Assembly: GCA_963662155.1 (NCBI GenBank)
Contig: OY759261.1
Location: 33,625,022 to 33,689,021, forward strand
Direction: 5' to 3'
DNA from: Lamellibrachia columna
Taxonomy: Eukaryota > Annelida > Polychaeta > Sabellida > Siboglinidae
DNA length: 64,000 bases
The position numbers were made by a program, and so were the translations under genes. The first letter of the stretch is position 1; every line of letters begins with the position of its first letter. The notes beneath the pieces are model-generated. The model saw only the letters and a program-made list of their open reading frames with translations. It had not been told where the DNA came from and made no database searches. Of this stretch, positions 1-12,015 are shown piece by piece.

Positions 1-3000
1 CCAGGTGTGTCACTTATTGCTACCATCTAAGGTAGTAAAACAGTTACACAGTTAGTAGTCATTGGGCACACACCAGGTGTGTCACTTATTGCTACCATCT
101 AAGGGAGTAAAACAGCTAAACAGTTAGTAGTCATTGGGCACACACCAGGTGTGTCACTTATTGCTACCATCTAAGGTAGTAAAACAGCTACACAGTTAGT
201 AGTCACTTATTGCTACCATCTAAGGTAGCAAAATAGTTACACAGTTAGTAGTCATTGGGCACACACCAGGTGTGTCACTTATTGCTACCATCTAAGGTAG
301 CAAAACAGTTACACAGTTAGTAGTCATTGGGCACACACCAGGTGTGTCACTTATTGCTACCATCTAAGGTAGCAAAACAGTTACACAGTTAGTAGTCATT
401 GGGCACACACCAGGTGTGTCACTTATTGCTACCATCTAAGGTAGCAAAACAGTTGCACAGTTAGTAGTCATTGGGCACACACCAGGTGTGTCACTTATTG
501 CTACCATCTAAGGTAGCAAAACAGTTGCACAGTTAGCAGTCATTGGGCACACACCAGGTGTGTCACTTATTGTTACCATATAAGGTAGCAAAACAGTTAC
601 ACAGTTAGCAGTCATTGGGCACACACCAGGTGTGTCACTTATTGCTACCATCTAAGGTAGCAAAACAGTTACACAGTTAGTAGTCATTGGGCACACACCA
701 GGTGTGTCACTTATTGCTACCATCTAAGGGAGCAAAACAGCTACACAGTTAGTAGTCATTGGGCACACACCAGGTGTGTCACTTATTGCTACCATCTAAG
801 GTAGCAAAACAGCTACACAGTTAGTAGTCATTGGGCACACACCAAGTGTGTCACTTATTGCTACCATCTAAGGTAGCAAAACAGTTACACAGTTAGTAGT
901 CATTGGGCACACACCAGGTGTGTCACTTATTGCTACCATCTAAGGTAGCAAAACAGTTACACAGTTAGTAGTCATTGGGCACACACCAGGTGTGTCACTT
1001 ATTGCTACCATCTAAGGTAGTAAAACAGTTACACAGTTAGTAGTCATTGGGCACACACCAGGTGTGTCACTTATTGCTACCATCTAAGGTAGTAAAACAG
1101 TTACACAGTTAGTAGTCATTGGGCACACACCAGGTGTGTCACTTATTGCTACCATCTAAGGTAGCAAAACAGTTACACAGTTAGTAGTCATTGGGCACAC
1201 ACCAGGTGTGTCACTTATTGCTACAATCTAAGGGAGTAAAACAGCTACACAGTAAGAAGTCATTGGGCACACACCAGGTGTGTAACTTATTGCTACCATC
1301 TAAGGTAGCAAAACAGTTACACAGTTAGTAGTCATTGGGCACACACCAGGTGTGTCATTTATTGCTACCATCTAAGGTAGCAAAACAGTTACACAGTTAG
1401 CAGTCATTGGGCACACACCAGGTGTGTCACTTATTGCTACCATCTAAGGTAGTAAAACAGTTACACAGTTAGTAGTCATTGGGCACACACCAGGTGTGTC
1501 ACTTATTGCTACCATCTAAGGTAGCAAAACAGTTACACAGTCAGTAGTCATTGGGCACACACCAGGTGTGTCACTTATTGCTACAATCTAAGGGAGCAAA
1601 ACAGCTACACAGTCAGTAGTCATTGGGCACACACCAGGTGTGTCACTTATTGCTACCATCTAAGGTAGCAAAACAGTTACACAGTTAGTAGTCATTGGGC
1701 ACACACCAGGTGTGTCACTTATTGCTACCATCTAAGGTAGTAAAACAGTTACACAGTTAGCAGTCATTGGGCACACACCAGGTGTGTCACTTATTGCTAC
1801 CATCTAAGGTAGTAAAACAGTTACACAGTTAGTAGTCATTGGGCACACACCAGGTGTGTCACTTATTGCTACCATCTAAGGTAGCAAAACAGTTACACAG
1901 TCAGTAGTCATTGGGCACACACCAGGTGTCACTTATTGCTACCATCTAAGGTAGTAAAACAGTTACACAGTTAGTAGTCATTGAGCACACACCAGGTGTG
2001 TCACTTATTGCTACCATCTAAGGTAGTAAAACAGTTACACAGTTAGTAGTCATTGGGCACACACCAGGTGTGTCACTTATTGCTACCATCTAAGGTAGCA
2101 AAACAGTTACACAGTTAGTAGTCATTGGGCACACACCAGGTGTGTCACTTATTGCTACAATCTAAGGGAGTAAAACAGCTACACAGTTAGAAGTCATTGG
2201 GCACACACCAGGTGTGTAACTTATTGCTACCATCTAAGGTAGCAAAACAGTTACACAGTTAGTAGTCATTGGGCACACACCAGGTGTGTCACTTATTGCT
2301 ACCATCTAAGGTAGCAAAACAGTTACACAGTTAGCAGTCATTGGGCACACACCAGGTGTGTCACTTATTGCTACCATCTAAGGTAGTAAAACAGTTACAC
2401 AGTTAGTAGTCATTGGGCACACACCAGGTGTGTCACTTATTGCTACCATCTAAGGTAGCAAAACAGTTACACAGTCAGTAGTCATTGGGCACACACCAGG
2501 TGTGTCACTTATTGCTACAATCTAAGGGAGCAAAACAGCTACACAGTCAGTAGTCATTGGGCACACACCAGGTGTGTCACTTATTGCTACCATCTAAGGT
2601 AGCAAAACAGTTACACAGTTAGTAGTCATTGGGCACACACCAGGTGTGTCACTTATTGCTACCATCTAAGGTAGTAAAACAGTTACACAGTTAGCAGTCA
2701 TTGGGCACACACCAGGTGTGTCACTTATTGCTACCATCTAAGGTAGTAAAACAGTTACACAGTCAGTAGTCTTTGGGCACACACCAGGTGTGTCACTTAT
2801 TGCTACCATCTAAGGTAGCAAAACAGTTACACAGTCAGTAGTCATTGGGCACACACCAGGTGTCACTTATTGCTACCATCTAAGGTAGGAAAACAGTTAC
2901 ACAGTTAGTAGTCTTTGGGCACACACCAGATGTGTCACTTATTACTACCATCTAAGGTAGTAAAACAGTTACACAGTTAGTAGTCATTGGGCACACACCA

Positions 3001-6000
3001 GGTGTGTCATTTATTGCTACAATCTAAGGGAGTAAAATAGCTACACAGTTAGTAGTCATTGGGCACACACCAGGTGTGTCACTTATTGCTACCATCTAAG
3101 GTAGCAAAACAGTTACACAGTTAGCAGTCATTGGGCACACACCAGGTGTGTCACTTATTGCTACCATCTAAGGTAGTAAAACAGTTACACAGTTAGCAGT
3201 CATTGGGCACACACCAGGTGTGTCACTTATTGCTACCATCTAAGGTAGCAAAACAGTTACACAGTCAGTAGTCATTGGGCACACACCAGGTGTGTCACTT
3301 ATTGCTACCATCTAAGGTAGCAAAACAGTTACACAGTCAGTAGTCTTTGGGCACACACCAGATATATCACTTACTGCTACCATCTAAGGTAGTAAAACAG
3401 TTACACAGTCAGTAGTCATTGGACACACACCAGATATGTCACTTACTGCTACCATCTAAGGTAGGAAAACAGTTACACAGTTAGTAGTCTTTGGGCACAC
3501 ACCATATATGTCACTTATAACTACCATCTAAGGTAGTAAAACAGCTACACAGTTAGTAGTCATTGGGCACACACCAGATATGTCACTTATTGCTACCATC
3601 TAAGGTAGCAAAACAGTTACACAGTCAGTAGTCTTTGGGCACACACCAGATATGTCACTTACTGCTACCATCTAAGGTAGCAAAACAGTTACACAGTCAG
3701 TAGTCATTGGACACACACCAGATATGTCACTTACTGCTACCATCTAAGGTAGGAAAACAGTTACACAGTTAGTAGTCTTTGGGCACACACCAGATGTGTC
3801 ACTTATTACTACCATCTAAGGTAGTAAAACAGTTACACAGTTAGTAGTCATTGGGCACACACCAGGTGTGTCACTTATTGCTACAATCTAAGGGAGTAAA
3901 ACAGCTACACAGTTAGTAGTCATTGGGCACACACCAGGTGTGTCACTTATTGCTACCATCTAAGGTAGCAAAACAGTTACACAGTTAGTAGTCATTGGGC
4001 ACACACCAGGTGTGTCACTTATTGCTACCATCTAAGGTAGCAAAACAGTTACACAGTTAGTAGTCATTGGGCACACACCAGGTGTGTCACTTATTGCTAC
4101 CATCTAAGGTAGCAAAACAGTTACACAGTTAGCAGTCATTGGGCACACACCAGGTGTGTCACTTATTGCTACCATCTAAGGTAGTAAAACAGTTACACAG
4201 TTAGCAATCATTGGGCACACACCAGGTGTGTCACTTATTGCTACCATCTAAGGTAGCAAAACAGTTACAGTCAGTAGTCATTGGGCACACACCAGGTGTG
4301 TCACTTACTGCTACCATCTAAGGTAGTAAAACAGTTACACAGTCAGTAGTCATTGGACACACACCAGATATGTCACTTACTGCTACCATCTAAGGTAGGA
4401 AAACAGTTACACAGTTAGTAGTCTTTGGGCACACACCAGATATGTCACTTATTACTACCATCTAAGGTAGTAAAACAGCTACACAGTTAGTAGTCATTGG
4501 GCACACACCAGGTGTGTCACTTATTGCTACCATCTAAGGTAGTAAAACAGTTACACAGTCAGTAGTCATTGGGCACACACCAGGTGTGTCACTTATTGCT
4601 ACCATCTAAGGTAGCAAAACAGTTACACAGTCAGTAGTCATTGGGCACACACCAGGTGTGTCACTTATTGCTACCATCTAAGGTAGTAAAACAGTTACAC
4701 AGTCAGTAGTCTTTGGGCACACACCAGATATGTCACTTACTGCTACCATCTAAGGTAGTAAAACAGTTACACAGTTAGTAGTCATTGGGCACACACCAGA
4801 TATGTCACTTACTGCTACCATCTAAGGTAGGAAAACAGTTACACAGTTAGTAGTCTTTGGGCACACACCAGATATGTCACTTATTACTACCATCTAAGGT
4901 AGTAAAACAGCTACACAGTTAGTAGTCATTGGGCACACACCAGATATGTCACTTATTGCTACCATCTAAGGTAGTAAAACAGTTGCACAGTTAGTAGTCA
5001 TTGGGCACACACCAGGTGTGTCACTTATTGCTACCATCTAAGGTAGTAAAACAGTTGCACAGTTAGTAGTCATTGGGCACACACCAGGTGTGTCACTTAT
5101 TGCTACCATCTAAGGTAGTAAAACAGTTACACAGTTAGCAGCCATTGGGCACACACCAGGTGTGTCACTTATTGCTACCATCTAAGGTAGCAAAACAGTT
5201 ACACAGTTAGTAGTCATTGGGCACACACCAGGTGTGTCACTTATTGCTACCATCTAAGGTAGCAAAACAGTTACACAGTTAGTAGTCATTGGGCACACAC
5301 CAGGTGTGTCACTTATTGCTACCATCTAAGGGAGCAAAACAGCTACACAGTTAGTAGTCATTGGGCACACACCAGGTGTGTCACTTATTGCTACCATCTA
5401 AGGTAGCAAAACAGTTACACAGTTAGTAGTCATTGGGCACACACCAGGTGTGTCACTTATTGCTACCATCTAAGGTAGTAAAACAGTTACACAGTTAGTA
5501 GTAATTGGGCACACACCAGGTGTGTCACTTATTGCTACCATCTAAGGTAGTAAAACAGTTACACAGTTAGTAGTCATTGGGCGCACACCAGGTGTGTCAC
5601 TTATTGCTACCATCTAAGGTAGTAAAACAGTTACACAGTTAGTAGTCATTGGGCACACACCAGGTGTGTCACTTATTGCTACCATCTAAGGTAGCAAAAC
5701 AGTTACACAGTTAGTAGTCATTGGGCACACACCAGGTGTGTCACTTATTGCTACCATCTAAGGTAGCAAAACAGTTACACAGTTAGTAGTCTTTGGGCAC
5801 ACACCAGATATGTCACTTACTGCTACCATCTAAGGTAGTAAAACAGTTACACAGTTAGTAGTCATTGGGCACACACCAGATATGTCACTTACTGCTACCA
5901 TCTAAGGTAGTAAAACAGCTACACAGTTAGTAGTCATTGGGCACACACCAGGTGTGTCACTTATTGCTACCATCTAAGGTAGTAAAACAGTTACACAGTC

Positions 6001-6567
6001 AGTAGTCTTTGGGCACACACCAGGTGTGTCACTTATTGCTACCATCTAAGGTAGTAAAACAGTTACACAGGTAGTAGTCATTGGGCACACACCAGGTGTG
6101 TCACTTATTGCTACCATCTAAGGTAGCAAAACAGTTACACAGTCAGTAGTCATTGGGCACACACCAGGTGTGTCACTTATTGCTACCATCTAAGGTAGCA
6201 AAACAGTTACACAGTCAGTAGTCTTTGGGCACACACCAGGTGTGTCACTTATTGCTACCATCTAAGGTAGTAAAACAGTTACACAGTTAGTAGTCATTGG
6301 GCACACACCAGGTGTGTCACTTATTGCTACCATCTAAGGTAGTAAAACAGCTACACAGTTAGTAGTCACTGGGCACACACCAGGTGTGTCACTTATTGCT
6401 ACCATCTAAGGTAGTAAAACAGTTACACAGTTAGTAGTCATTGGGCACACACCAGATGTGTCACTTACTGCTACCATCTAAGGTAGTAAAACAGCTACAC
6501 AGTCAGTAGTCATTGGGCACACACCAGATATGTCACTTATTGCTACCATCTAAGGTAGTAAAACCTT
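1..6567. repeat. 72-bp minisatellite array, about 90 copies
   Basis: A 72-bp unit is repeated head to tail from the first base, so the array continues beyond the window. Successive copies of CCAGGTGTGTCAC start at 1, 73 and 145. One short copy lies near 200. Each unit holds two inverted repeats: ACACACC-A-GGTGTGT, and GCTACC-ATCTAA-GGTAGC, whose outermost pair is lost in copies ending GGTAGT. Variant copies (CTACAATCTAAGGGAG, GATATGTCACTTACTG, GGTAGGAAAAC) are not random but recur in blocks. No unit-length reading frame looks coding. The last copy decays at about 6567. Confidence 0.97.
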
Positions 6568-7095
6568 CTAAGAGCACAACCAGGTTCCCCCCTTAGATGG
6601 CACCGACATCTGTTTTGGCTAATGAACAATAGTTGCAGATACTTGCTGGAAACAATTAAGAAAGATCATTATGAGCGTCATTAGACTGTTGTTATGTGAC
6701 AGTGAGTGCATTACATCAATGTCATGTTGAAGCCGATGTGTGTAATGTTTGACCCAGATGTAAAACTACACAGGGATCAATATGATATAACAGTATATTG
6801 ATCTCTGGGTCAATGTAAATTGCATTACTATTAAATGTTTTAAGGTTATGAAACAGGTCACCCCCTCCCAAAAACGAAGTTTAAAAAATGCATCAGCCAA
6901 TATGTTTTTGTTGATGATTTGTGTATGATGGGAGAAAAAAGTTTGGTCAAAGTCAAACTCAGAACTATTCGATTTGAGCAGCTTTTTTGGCACAAATAAA
7001 ACGTACAGCTAAATATAAACAAAAATAAAGGGAAATAATGGGAAAAGCCTGGACAGTGGTGTTTACATGGTCGGACGAAAAGACATTTAATTAAT
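6568..7095. other. Non-coding spacer
   Basis: AT-rich sequence with short unsupported open frames only. Reading the minus strand into the adjacent array gives a possible acceptor (CTCTTAG at about 6574-6580) followed after 12 codons by TGA. That could be a terminal exon of the minus-strand HEPN gene, but no protein similarity supports it. Confidence 0.5.
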
Positions 7096-7099
7096 TAGA

Positions 7100-7935
7100 A
7101 TGTCTGGAAGGTCTGGAAGGAGTATTTCAAGGAGCTACTAAACCAAAGGGAAAACAATGAATTAGAACTAAAAAGTGCAGTAGGACAAGTGAAGCTGGAG
7201 GAGATTGGGGATGCAGAGGTAGAGAGAGCAATGAAGAAGATGAAGAGAGATCAAGCGATAGGTATTTATGAAGTGCGAGTGGACATGCTGGTAATGGCTG
7301 AACGTGTTGGGGTTTGGTGGACAAGGCGATTGTTAAATACCTGCATGAGAGAGGGGAGGGTCCCAGGGGAGTGGCAGACAGGGCTGATAGTCCCTGAATG
7401 GAAATGAAAGGGAGATGATTACGAACCTGGAAAATACCGTATCACATTGCTGAGTCACGTTCTGGAGGTATTAGAGAGTATTCTGGATGGAAGGATAAGC
7501 AGGATAGTGGAGTGTGAAATGGAAGAAGAATATCAGAGGAATTCAGGGTGGACGTCGGCCTGACATAGGGGAGTGCCCTAAGCCAACTGTTATTCATTGC
7601 AGTAGTGGAGGTAACCAGCGGGAAGTGAGTAAAAGGGACATTCTCCACAAGTTGATGTATGCATATGACCTGGCAGTAGTAGCGGACAGTGAGGCAGACC
7701 TTCAAGAATGGTTGATAGGTTGGAAGGAAATATTTCGTAAACATGGACTGAGGGTAAGTCTAGAGAAGATGGAGGTGCTTTGGGTCGGCTGCAGAAAAAA
7801 GATATAGACATAAGACTGGATGGGAAGAAACTGAACCAGCTTTGTATATCTGGGTGGAGCGGTTTGCGGGGATGGCGGCACAGAGACTGAAATTCACTGT
7901 TGCGAGTGTATGCAGGAAAGTGGAAGCGGTGATGA
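7100..7935 (+). pseudogene. RTE-like LINE reverse transcriptase fragment, degraded
   Basis: The plus strand encodes a recognisable but broken non-LTR RT. An intact stretch (about 7115-7404) contains KSAVGQVKLEEIGDAEVERA and ends GEWQTGLIVPEWK, the usual start of the fingers/palm. It is followed by ...PGKYR and VLEVLESILDGRI in the next segments. The catalytic YADD region is deleted or mutated (7650-7680 reads as a decayed 'YAYDLAVVADSEADL'). Then come WLIGWKEIFRKHGLRVSLEK and IRLDGKKLNQL, typical post-catalytic sequence of this clade. Several stops and frameshifts are present, so it is inactive. It probably belongs with the C-terminal piece at 9680-9895, now separated by the 58-bp array. Confidence 0.75.
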
Positions 7936-8079
7936 GAGATTGACACATATTCATTTGTTTTGTGTTCGGTATATATAATGTGGAGGAGTTTCCTAGAGCA
8001 TTTCGTTTCAAATGCTTGTATGTATGACATAGCTGACATGGCCACTGATTTAACTTATTCAGGTGCCACCTTTGCTTAA

Positions 8080-8345
8080 GGTGGACCCAAGATATTTGAA
8101 AGAGTCATTTTCTTCAAGGTTTGGACCATTCATTATGATGTTACTAGGGGTGTCTGGTTGGTACGGGAGGGCAAGAGATGATGGGGCCACCAGAGAAAAA
8201 TCTGGATAGACAATATACAACAACAGACACATCAAGACTTAATGACCCTGCTACGCACAGCAGAGGACAGACAACGAGCAATGTGTGTGAATGGCAACCT
8301 TACGACCTTACGACCGTCCCAGTCAAGGGATGAATGAAGTGAAGA
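8080..8345 (+). mobile_element. LINE 3'-terminal fragment
   Basis: Plus-strand reading across frameshifts gives the C-terminal signature of RTE/Jockey-type ORF2: arginine-rich, RKIWIDNIQQ-like, then LLRTAEDRQRAM. After that comes LRPSQSRDE-stop and a short tail GAATGAAGTGAAGAAGTGAA. Only the 3' end remains. Its relation to the RT fragment immediately upstream is unclear. Confidence 0.6.
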
Positions 8346-8734
8346 AGTGAAATGTTGGGGTCAAAAGCTTATTTTCATTTCTGATATATGGCATCGTGAT
8401 TCATGATCCATTGAACAGTGCTGGATATAAAAATATTCAGAATGTAAACCATGGGCTCTCTTTTGCAACACTAACTAACAAAGCATTTTGTCACCATTTT
8501 TCTCACCAGTTTCTGACAACTAGCTCTTTTTTAGTTTTACCCCTTTCGTCACAACGATTTAGCCTATTTGAACACCATACGCCTGCTTCACATTAACTGT
8601 ACCAGAACATATAAGCATCACATCTTGAACAGAGGAGCACAAAAGTCATCATCAGTTATGTATCAGTTTAATGTGTCAATTCACGAAGGCAAATTTCCAG
8701 TAGTTGCAACAAATATAATTTTTTCTAGTGGAGT
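8346..8734. other. Non-coding spacer
   Basis: AT-rich sequence between a LINE 3' end and the 58-bp array. I see no gene or repeat structure here. Confidence 0.5.
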
Positions 8735-9675
8735 ACGTAATGCATGATTAGCTATTTGTACTAAACAACCAAACCTAGAGTTACTGACAAGTATGTCATA
8801 AATGATTAGCTATTTGTACTAAACAACCAAACCTAGAGTTACTGACAAGTATGTCATAAATGATTAGCTATTTGTACTAAACAACCAATCCTAGAGTTAC
8901 TGACAAGTATGTCATAAATGATTAGCTATTTGTACTAAACAACCAAACATAGAGTTACTGGCAAGTATGTCATAAATGATTAGCTATTTGTAGTAAACAA
9001 CCAAACCTAGAGTTATTGGCAAGTGTGTCATAAATGACTAGCTATTTGTAGTAAACAACCAAACCTAGAGTTACTGACAAGTATGTCATAAATGATTAGC
9101 TATTTTTAGTAAACAACCAAACCTAGAGTTACTGGCAAGTATGTCATAAATGATTAGCTATTTGTAGTAAACAACCAAACCTAGAGTTATTGGCAAGTGT
9201 GTCATAAATGACTAGCTATTTGTAGTAAACAACCAAACCTAGAGTTACTGACAAGTATGTCATAAATGATTAGCTATTTGTAGTAAACAACCAAACCTAG
9301 AGTTACTGGCAAGTATGTCATAAATGATTAGCTATTTGTACTAAACAACCAATCCTAGGGTTACTGACAAGTATGTCATAAATGATTAGCTATTTGTACT
9401 AAACAACCAATCCTAGGGTTACTGACAAGTATGTCATAAATGATTAGCTATTTGTACTAAACAACCAATCCTAGGGTTACTGACAAGTATGTCATAAATG
9501 ATTAGCTATTTGTACTAAACAACCAATCCTAGGGTTACTGACAAGTATGTCATAAATTATTAGCTATTTGTACTAAACAACCAAGCCTAGAGTTACTGGC
9601 AAGTATGTCATAAATTATTAGCTATTTGTACTAAACAACCAAACCTAGAGCTACTGGCAAGTGTGTCATAAATGC
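8735..9675. repeat. 58-bp minisatellite array, about 16 copies
   Basis: The unit contains GATTAGCTATTTGTACTAAA and CCTAGAGTTACTGACAAG. Copies of AAACAACC start at 8763 and 8821, giving a 58-bp period. Two sub-variants (TGTACTAAAC versus TGTAGTAAAC, CTAGAGTTA versus CTAGGGTTA) cluster in blocks, which suggests local spread of single variants. It lies between two parts of an RTE-like LINE. Confidence 0.95.
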
Positions 9676-9679
9676 AAAG

Positions 9680-9895
9680 GTTGCATCACTTCATTGTCAT
9701 TTTTAAAACAATATGCAGGAAGATTGGTGAGAAGCAGGATGAGATGGGCAGGCCACTTGGTAAGAATGGATGCAAGCAAACTAGCAGAGAGCAGAGGTGG
9801 AAAAACATCAAGGATGCAGGAAAAGGGGAAGGCCACAGCTGAGATGGGAGGACTGCGTGAGGAGGGACATGAGAAGATCGGGGGAGGATGAAAGA
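9680..9895 (+). pseudogene. RTE-like LINE ORF2 C-terminal fragment
   Basis: The plus strand encodes RLVRSRMRWAGHLVRMDASK and a following basic stretch. This is the (R)LRWxGHxxRM motif found near the C-terminus of RTE-type ORF2 proteins. The downstream RGRPxxRWxDCxxxD motif survives only across frameshifts (GGLREEGHEKIGG in one frame). It is a plausible 3' continuation of the RT fragment at 7100-7935. Confidence 0.75.
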
Positions 9896-9940
9896 TGAAG
9901 AGAGGGGGCGGCCGTTAGAAAACACGGAGCACATGCCTAC

Positions 9941-10025
9941 CTTGCAATGTCCGTTTGACTTCTTTAATCTCTGCCTGCAGACGATCCTCCAGTGCACGGT
10001 TAGATGCCACAATTTTCCGAATCAT
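9941..10025 (-). CDS. HEPN-domain gene, exon 4 (partial gene, coiled coil)
   Basis: Minus-strand exon of 85 nt. It has an acceptor TATTTTCAG just before the first codon and a donor AAG/GTAGGC after the last base. It starts in phase 0, matching exon 3, and encodes 28 residues beginning MIRKIVASNR and ending EIKEVKRTLQ, plus one base of the next codon. The heptad-like spacing of I, V, L and charged residues suggests a coiled coil. The internal Met need not be a start. The next exon (phase 1) was not found with confidence, so the 3' part of the gene lies beyond the arrays at 1-9.7 kb or is lost. Confidence 0.7.
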
Positions 10026-10801
10026 CTGAAAATACAACGTAACTAATGAAATGAGGCACATGTTGAAAATTTTAAATCAGAACCAGTAATAAGGAGCATA
10101 ATTCAACGTCAGTGTTTATGGTGGACTGGAAGCTCAGCAATAGAGCGAATAGTGTAATATCAACTAGTCCAGTAACATACAGGATATATTCTGAAAGGTC
10201 AAAATCAGGGTTGATGAACTTCAACATATCCTTAATGTTCAGCCCTCGAATTGTTAATGTTCTGAATGTCACGAATATGTAATGATACAGTTTTTATGTT
10301 TACCCATGCCCCGGTATATGACAATAATATTGTGTAGACATGTGCGCTTGACTACTTTAGTAACATAGAACAAGTAATGTCCATAAAATGCAGCATCATT
10401 GGCATTGATATCAATAGCAATATAAAACAATTCAATAATAACCTATATGGATAACCTGAAGGATAATACAAGCATTTGTTCTACTCAATAATGTTGGGAT
10501 ATAATTAGATATGTTACATGTTCGTACCCTTGTATAAACATTAGACACACATTTTATATATTATGGTTTATCACAATAAGGGGAGCATTAAACATAACAA
10601 AATAAACATTGCAGTTACATTGGGAAGATGGAAAACAATATTAACTTAACGTACTGATATGATACTTCACTCATATTATGTGTGTACCAAAAATTTTGTA
10701 AATTTTACTCTAGACTAGTTATATGATGTCGCACTTTATTGATAATATTACATTTGCGGTACTCTGAGAATGTATTTGCCTAATTACTGTTCGATAATTA
10801 C
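10026..10801. other. Intron 3 of the HEPN gene
   Basis: AT-rich sequence between exons 3 and 4 on the minus strand. I see no repeats or genes in it. It is one of the few single-copy introns here. Confidence 0.6.
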
Positions 10802-10903
10802 CTTTCTGCGTCGTTTGTCTGCTGCAGAGAGTGCATGTCGCCATGCCTGGCATTCTTGTGCCTTGAATGCTGCATCACTCACATCAATTGGAGTGGTCTG
10901 GAT
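10802..10903 (-). CDS. HEPN-domain gene, exon 3
   Basis: Minus-strand exon of 102 nt (34 codons, phase 0 at both ends). Its acceptor is CCCTCCTTGTTAG and its donor is AAAG/GTAATT. It encodes IQTTPIDVSDAAFKAQECQA followed by WRHALSAADKRRRK, a charged, helix-prone linker between the HEPN domain and the coiled coil of exon 4. Its first 39 nt and the preceding 36 intron nt form the unit of the adjoining 75-bp array. A strong internal GT (GAT/GTGAGT, after codon 7) could act as a cryptic donor. Splice signals, phase and composition all support it; I did not recognise it by family similarity alone. Confidence 0.72.
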
Positions 10904-11916
10904 CTAACAAGGAGGGTTCAATACAGTACATCAAGAGATGAATGCTGCATCACTCACATCAATTGGAGTGGTCTGGATCTAACAAGGAGGGTTCAATACA
11001 CTACATCAAGAGATGAATGCTGCATCTCTCACATCAATTGGAGTGGTCTGGATCTAACAAGGAGGGTTCAATACACTACATCAAGAGATGAATGCTGCAT
11101 CTCTCACATCAATTGGAGTGGTCTGGATCTAACAAGGTGGGTTCAATACAGTGCATCAAGAGATGAATGCTGCATCTCTCACATCAATTGGAGTGGTCTG
11201 GATCTAACAAGGAGGGTTCAATACAGTACATCAAGAGATGAATGCTGCATCACTCACATCAATTGGAGTGGTCTGGATCTAACAAGGAGGGTTCAATACA
11301 CTACATCAAGAGATGAATGCTGTGTCTCTCACATCAATTGGAGTGGTCTGGATCTAGCAAGGAGGGTTCAATACACTGCATCAATAGATGAATGCTGCAT
11401 CTCTCACATCAATTGGAGTGGTCTGGATCTAACAAGGAGGGTTCAATACAGTACATCAAGAGATGAATGCTGCATCTCTCACATCAATTGGAGTGGTCTG
11501 GATATAACAAGGAGGGTTCAATACAGTACATCAAGAGATGAATGCTGCATCTCTCACATCAATTGGAGTGGTCTGGATCTAACAAGGAGGGTTCAATACA
11601 CTGCATCAAGAGATGAATGCTGCGTCTCTCACATCAATTGGAGTGGTCTGGATCTGACAAGGAGGGTTCAATACACTACATCAAGAGATGAATGCTGTGT
11701 CTCTCACATCAATTGGAGTGGTCTGGATCTAACAAGGAGGGTTCAATACACTGCATCAAGAGATGAATGCTGCATCTCTCACATCAACTGGAGTGGTGTG
11801 GATCTAACAAGGAGGGTTCAATACACTGCATCAAGAGATGAATGCTGCGTCTCTCACATCAATTGGAGTGGTCTGGATATAACAAGAAGGGTTCAATACA
11901 GTGCATCAAGAGATGC
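10865..11916. repeat. 75-bp minisatellite made from an exon-intron junction, 14 copies
   Basis: Fourteen tandem copies of 75 bp. On the minus strand each unit is the first 39 nt of exon 3 (13 codons, IQTTPIDV[S/R]DAAF) plus the 36 intron nt that precede it, ending in the acceptor CCCTCCTTGTTAG. Each copy therefore carries a polypyrimidine tract, an AG acceptor and a GTGAGT or GTGAGA donor-like site 21 nt later. Because 75 is divisible by 3, the plus strand shows a 361-residue open frame of 25-residue repeats; I regard this as an antisense artefact. Confidence 0.93.
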
Positions 11917-12015
11917 ATAAAAAGAATATCAAACACACACGCATGCATGCTCGCACACACAACAATAGTTCCATATAACAATGACACCCCATTTGTTTTC
12001 AATACATGTAAATGT
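11917..12015. other. Short spacer with CA/GCATGC-rich sequence
   Basis: This stretch contains ACACACACGCATGCATGCTC-type simple sequence between the 75-bp array and a LINE 3' fragment. Confidence 0.5.

Noticed and set aside
1..6567. CRISPR-like array (regular repeats with hairpins)
   Set aside because: No unique spacers between repeats, no cas genes, and the context is eukaryotic; it is a plain tandem satellite.
6568..6600. Terminal exon of the HEPN gene reading EGFTTLDGSNK-stop
   Set aside because: Weak polypyrimidine tract, only 11 codons, and the sequence is mostly the 72-bp repeat; not supported enough to annotate.
8735..9675. 58-bp array as a fourth splice-junction-derived array of the HEPN gene
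   Set aside because: I found no exon at either edge with a fitting phase and coding sequence.
10835..11920. 361-codon plus-strand open frame with 25-residue cysteine-containing repeats
   Set aside because: It is the antisense of a 75-bp array derived from a minus-strand exon junction; the unit length divisible by 3 explains the open frame, and the differences between copies are mostly amino-acid changing.
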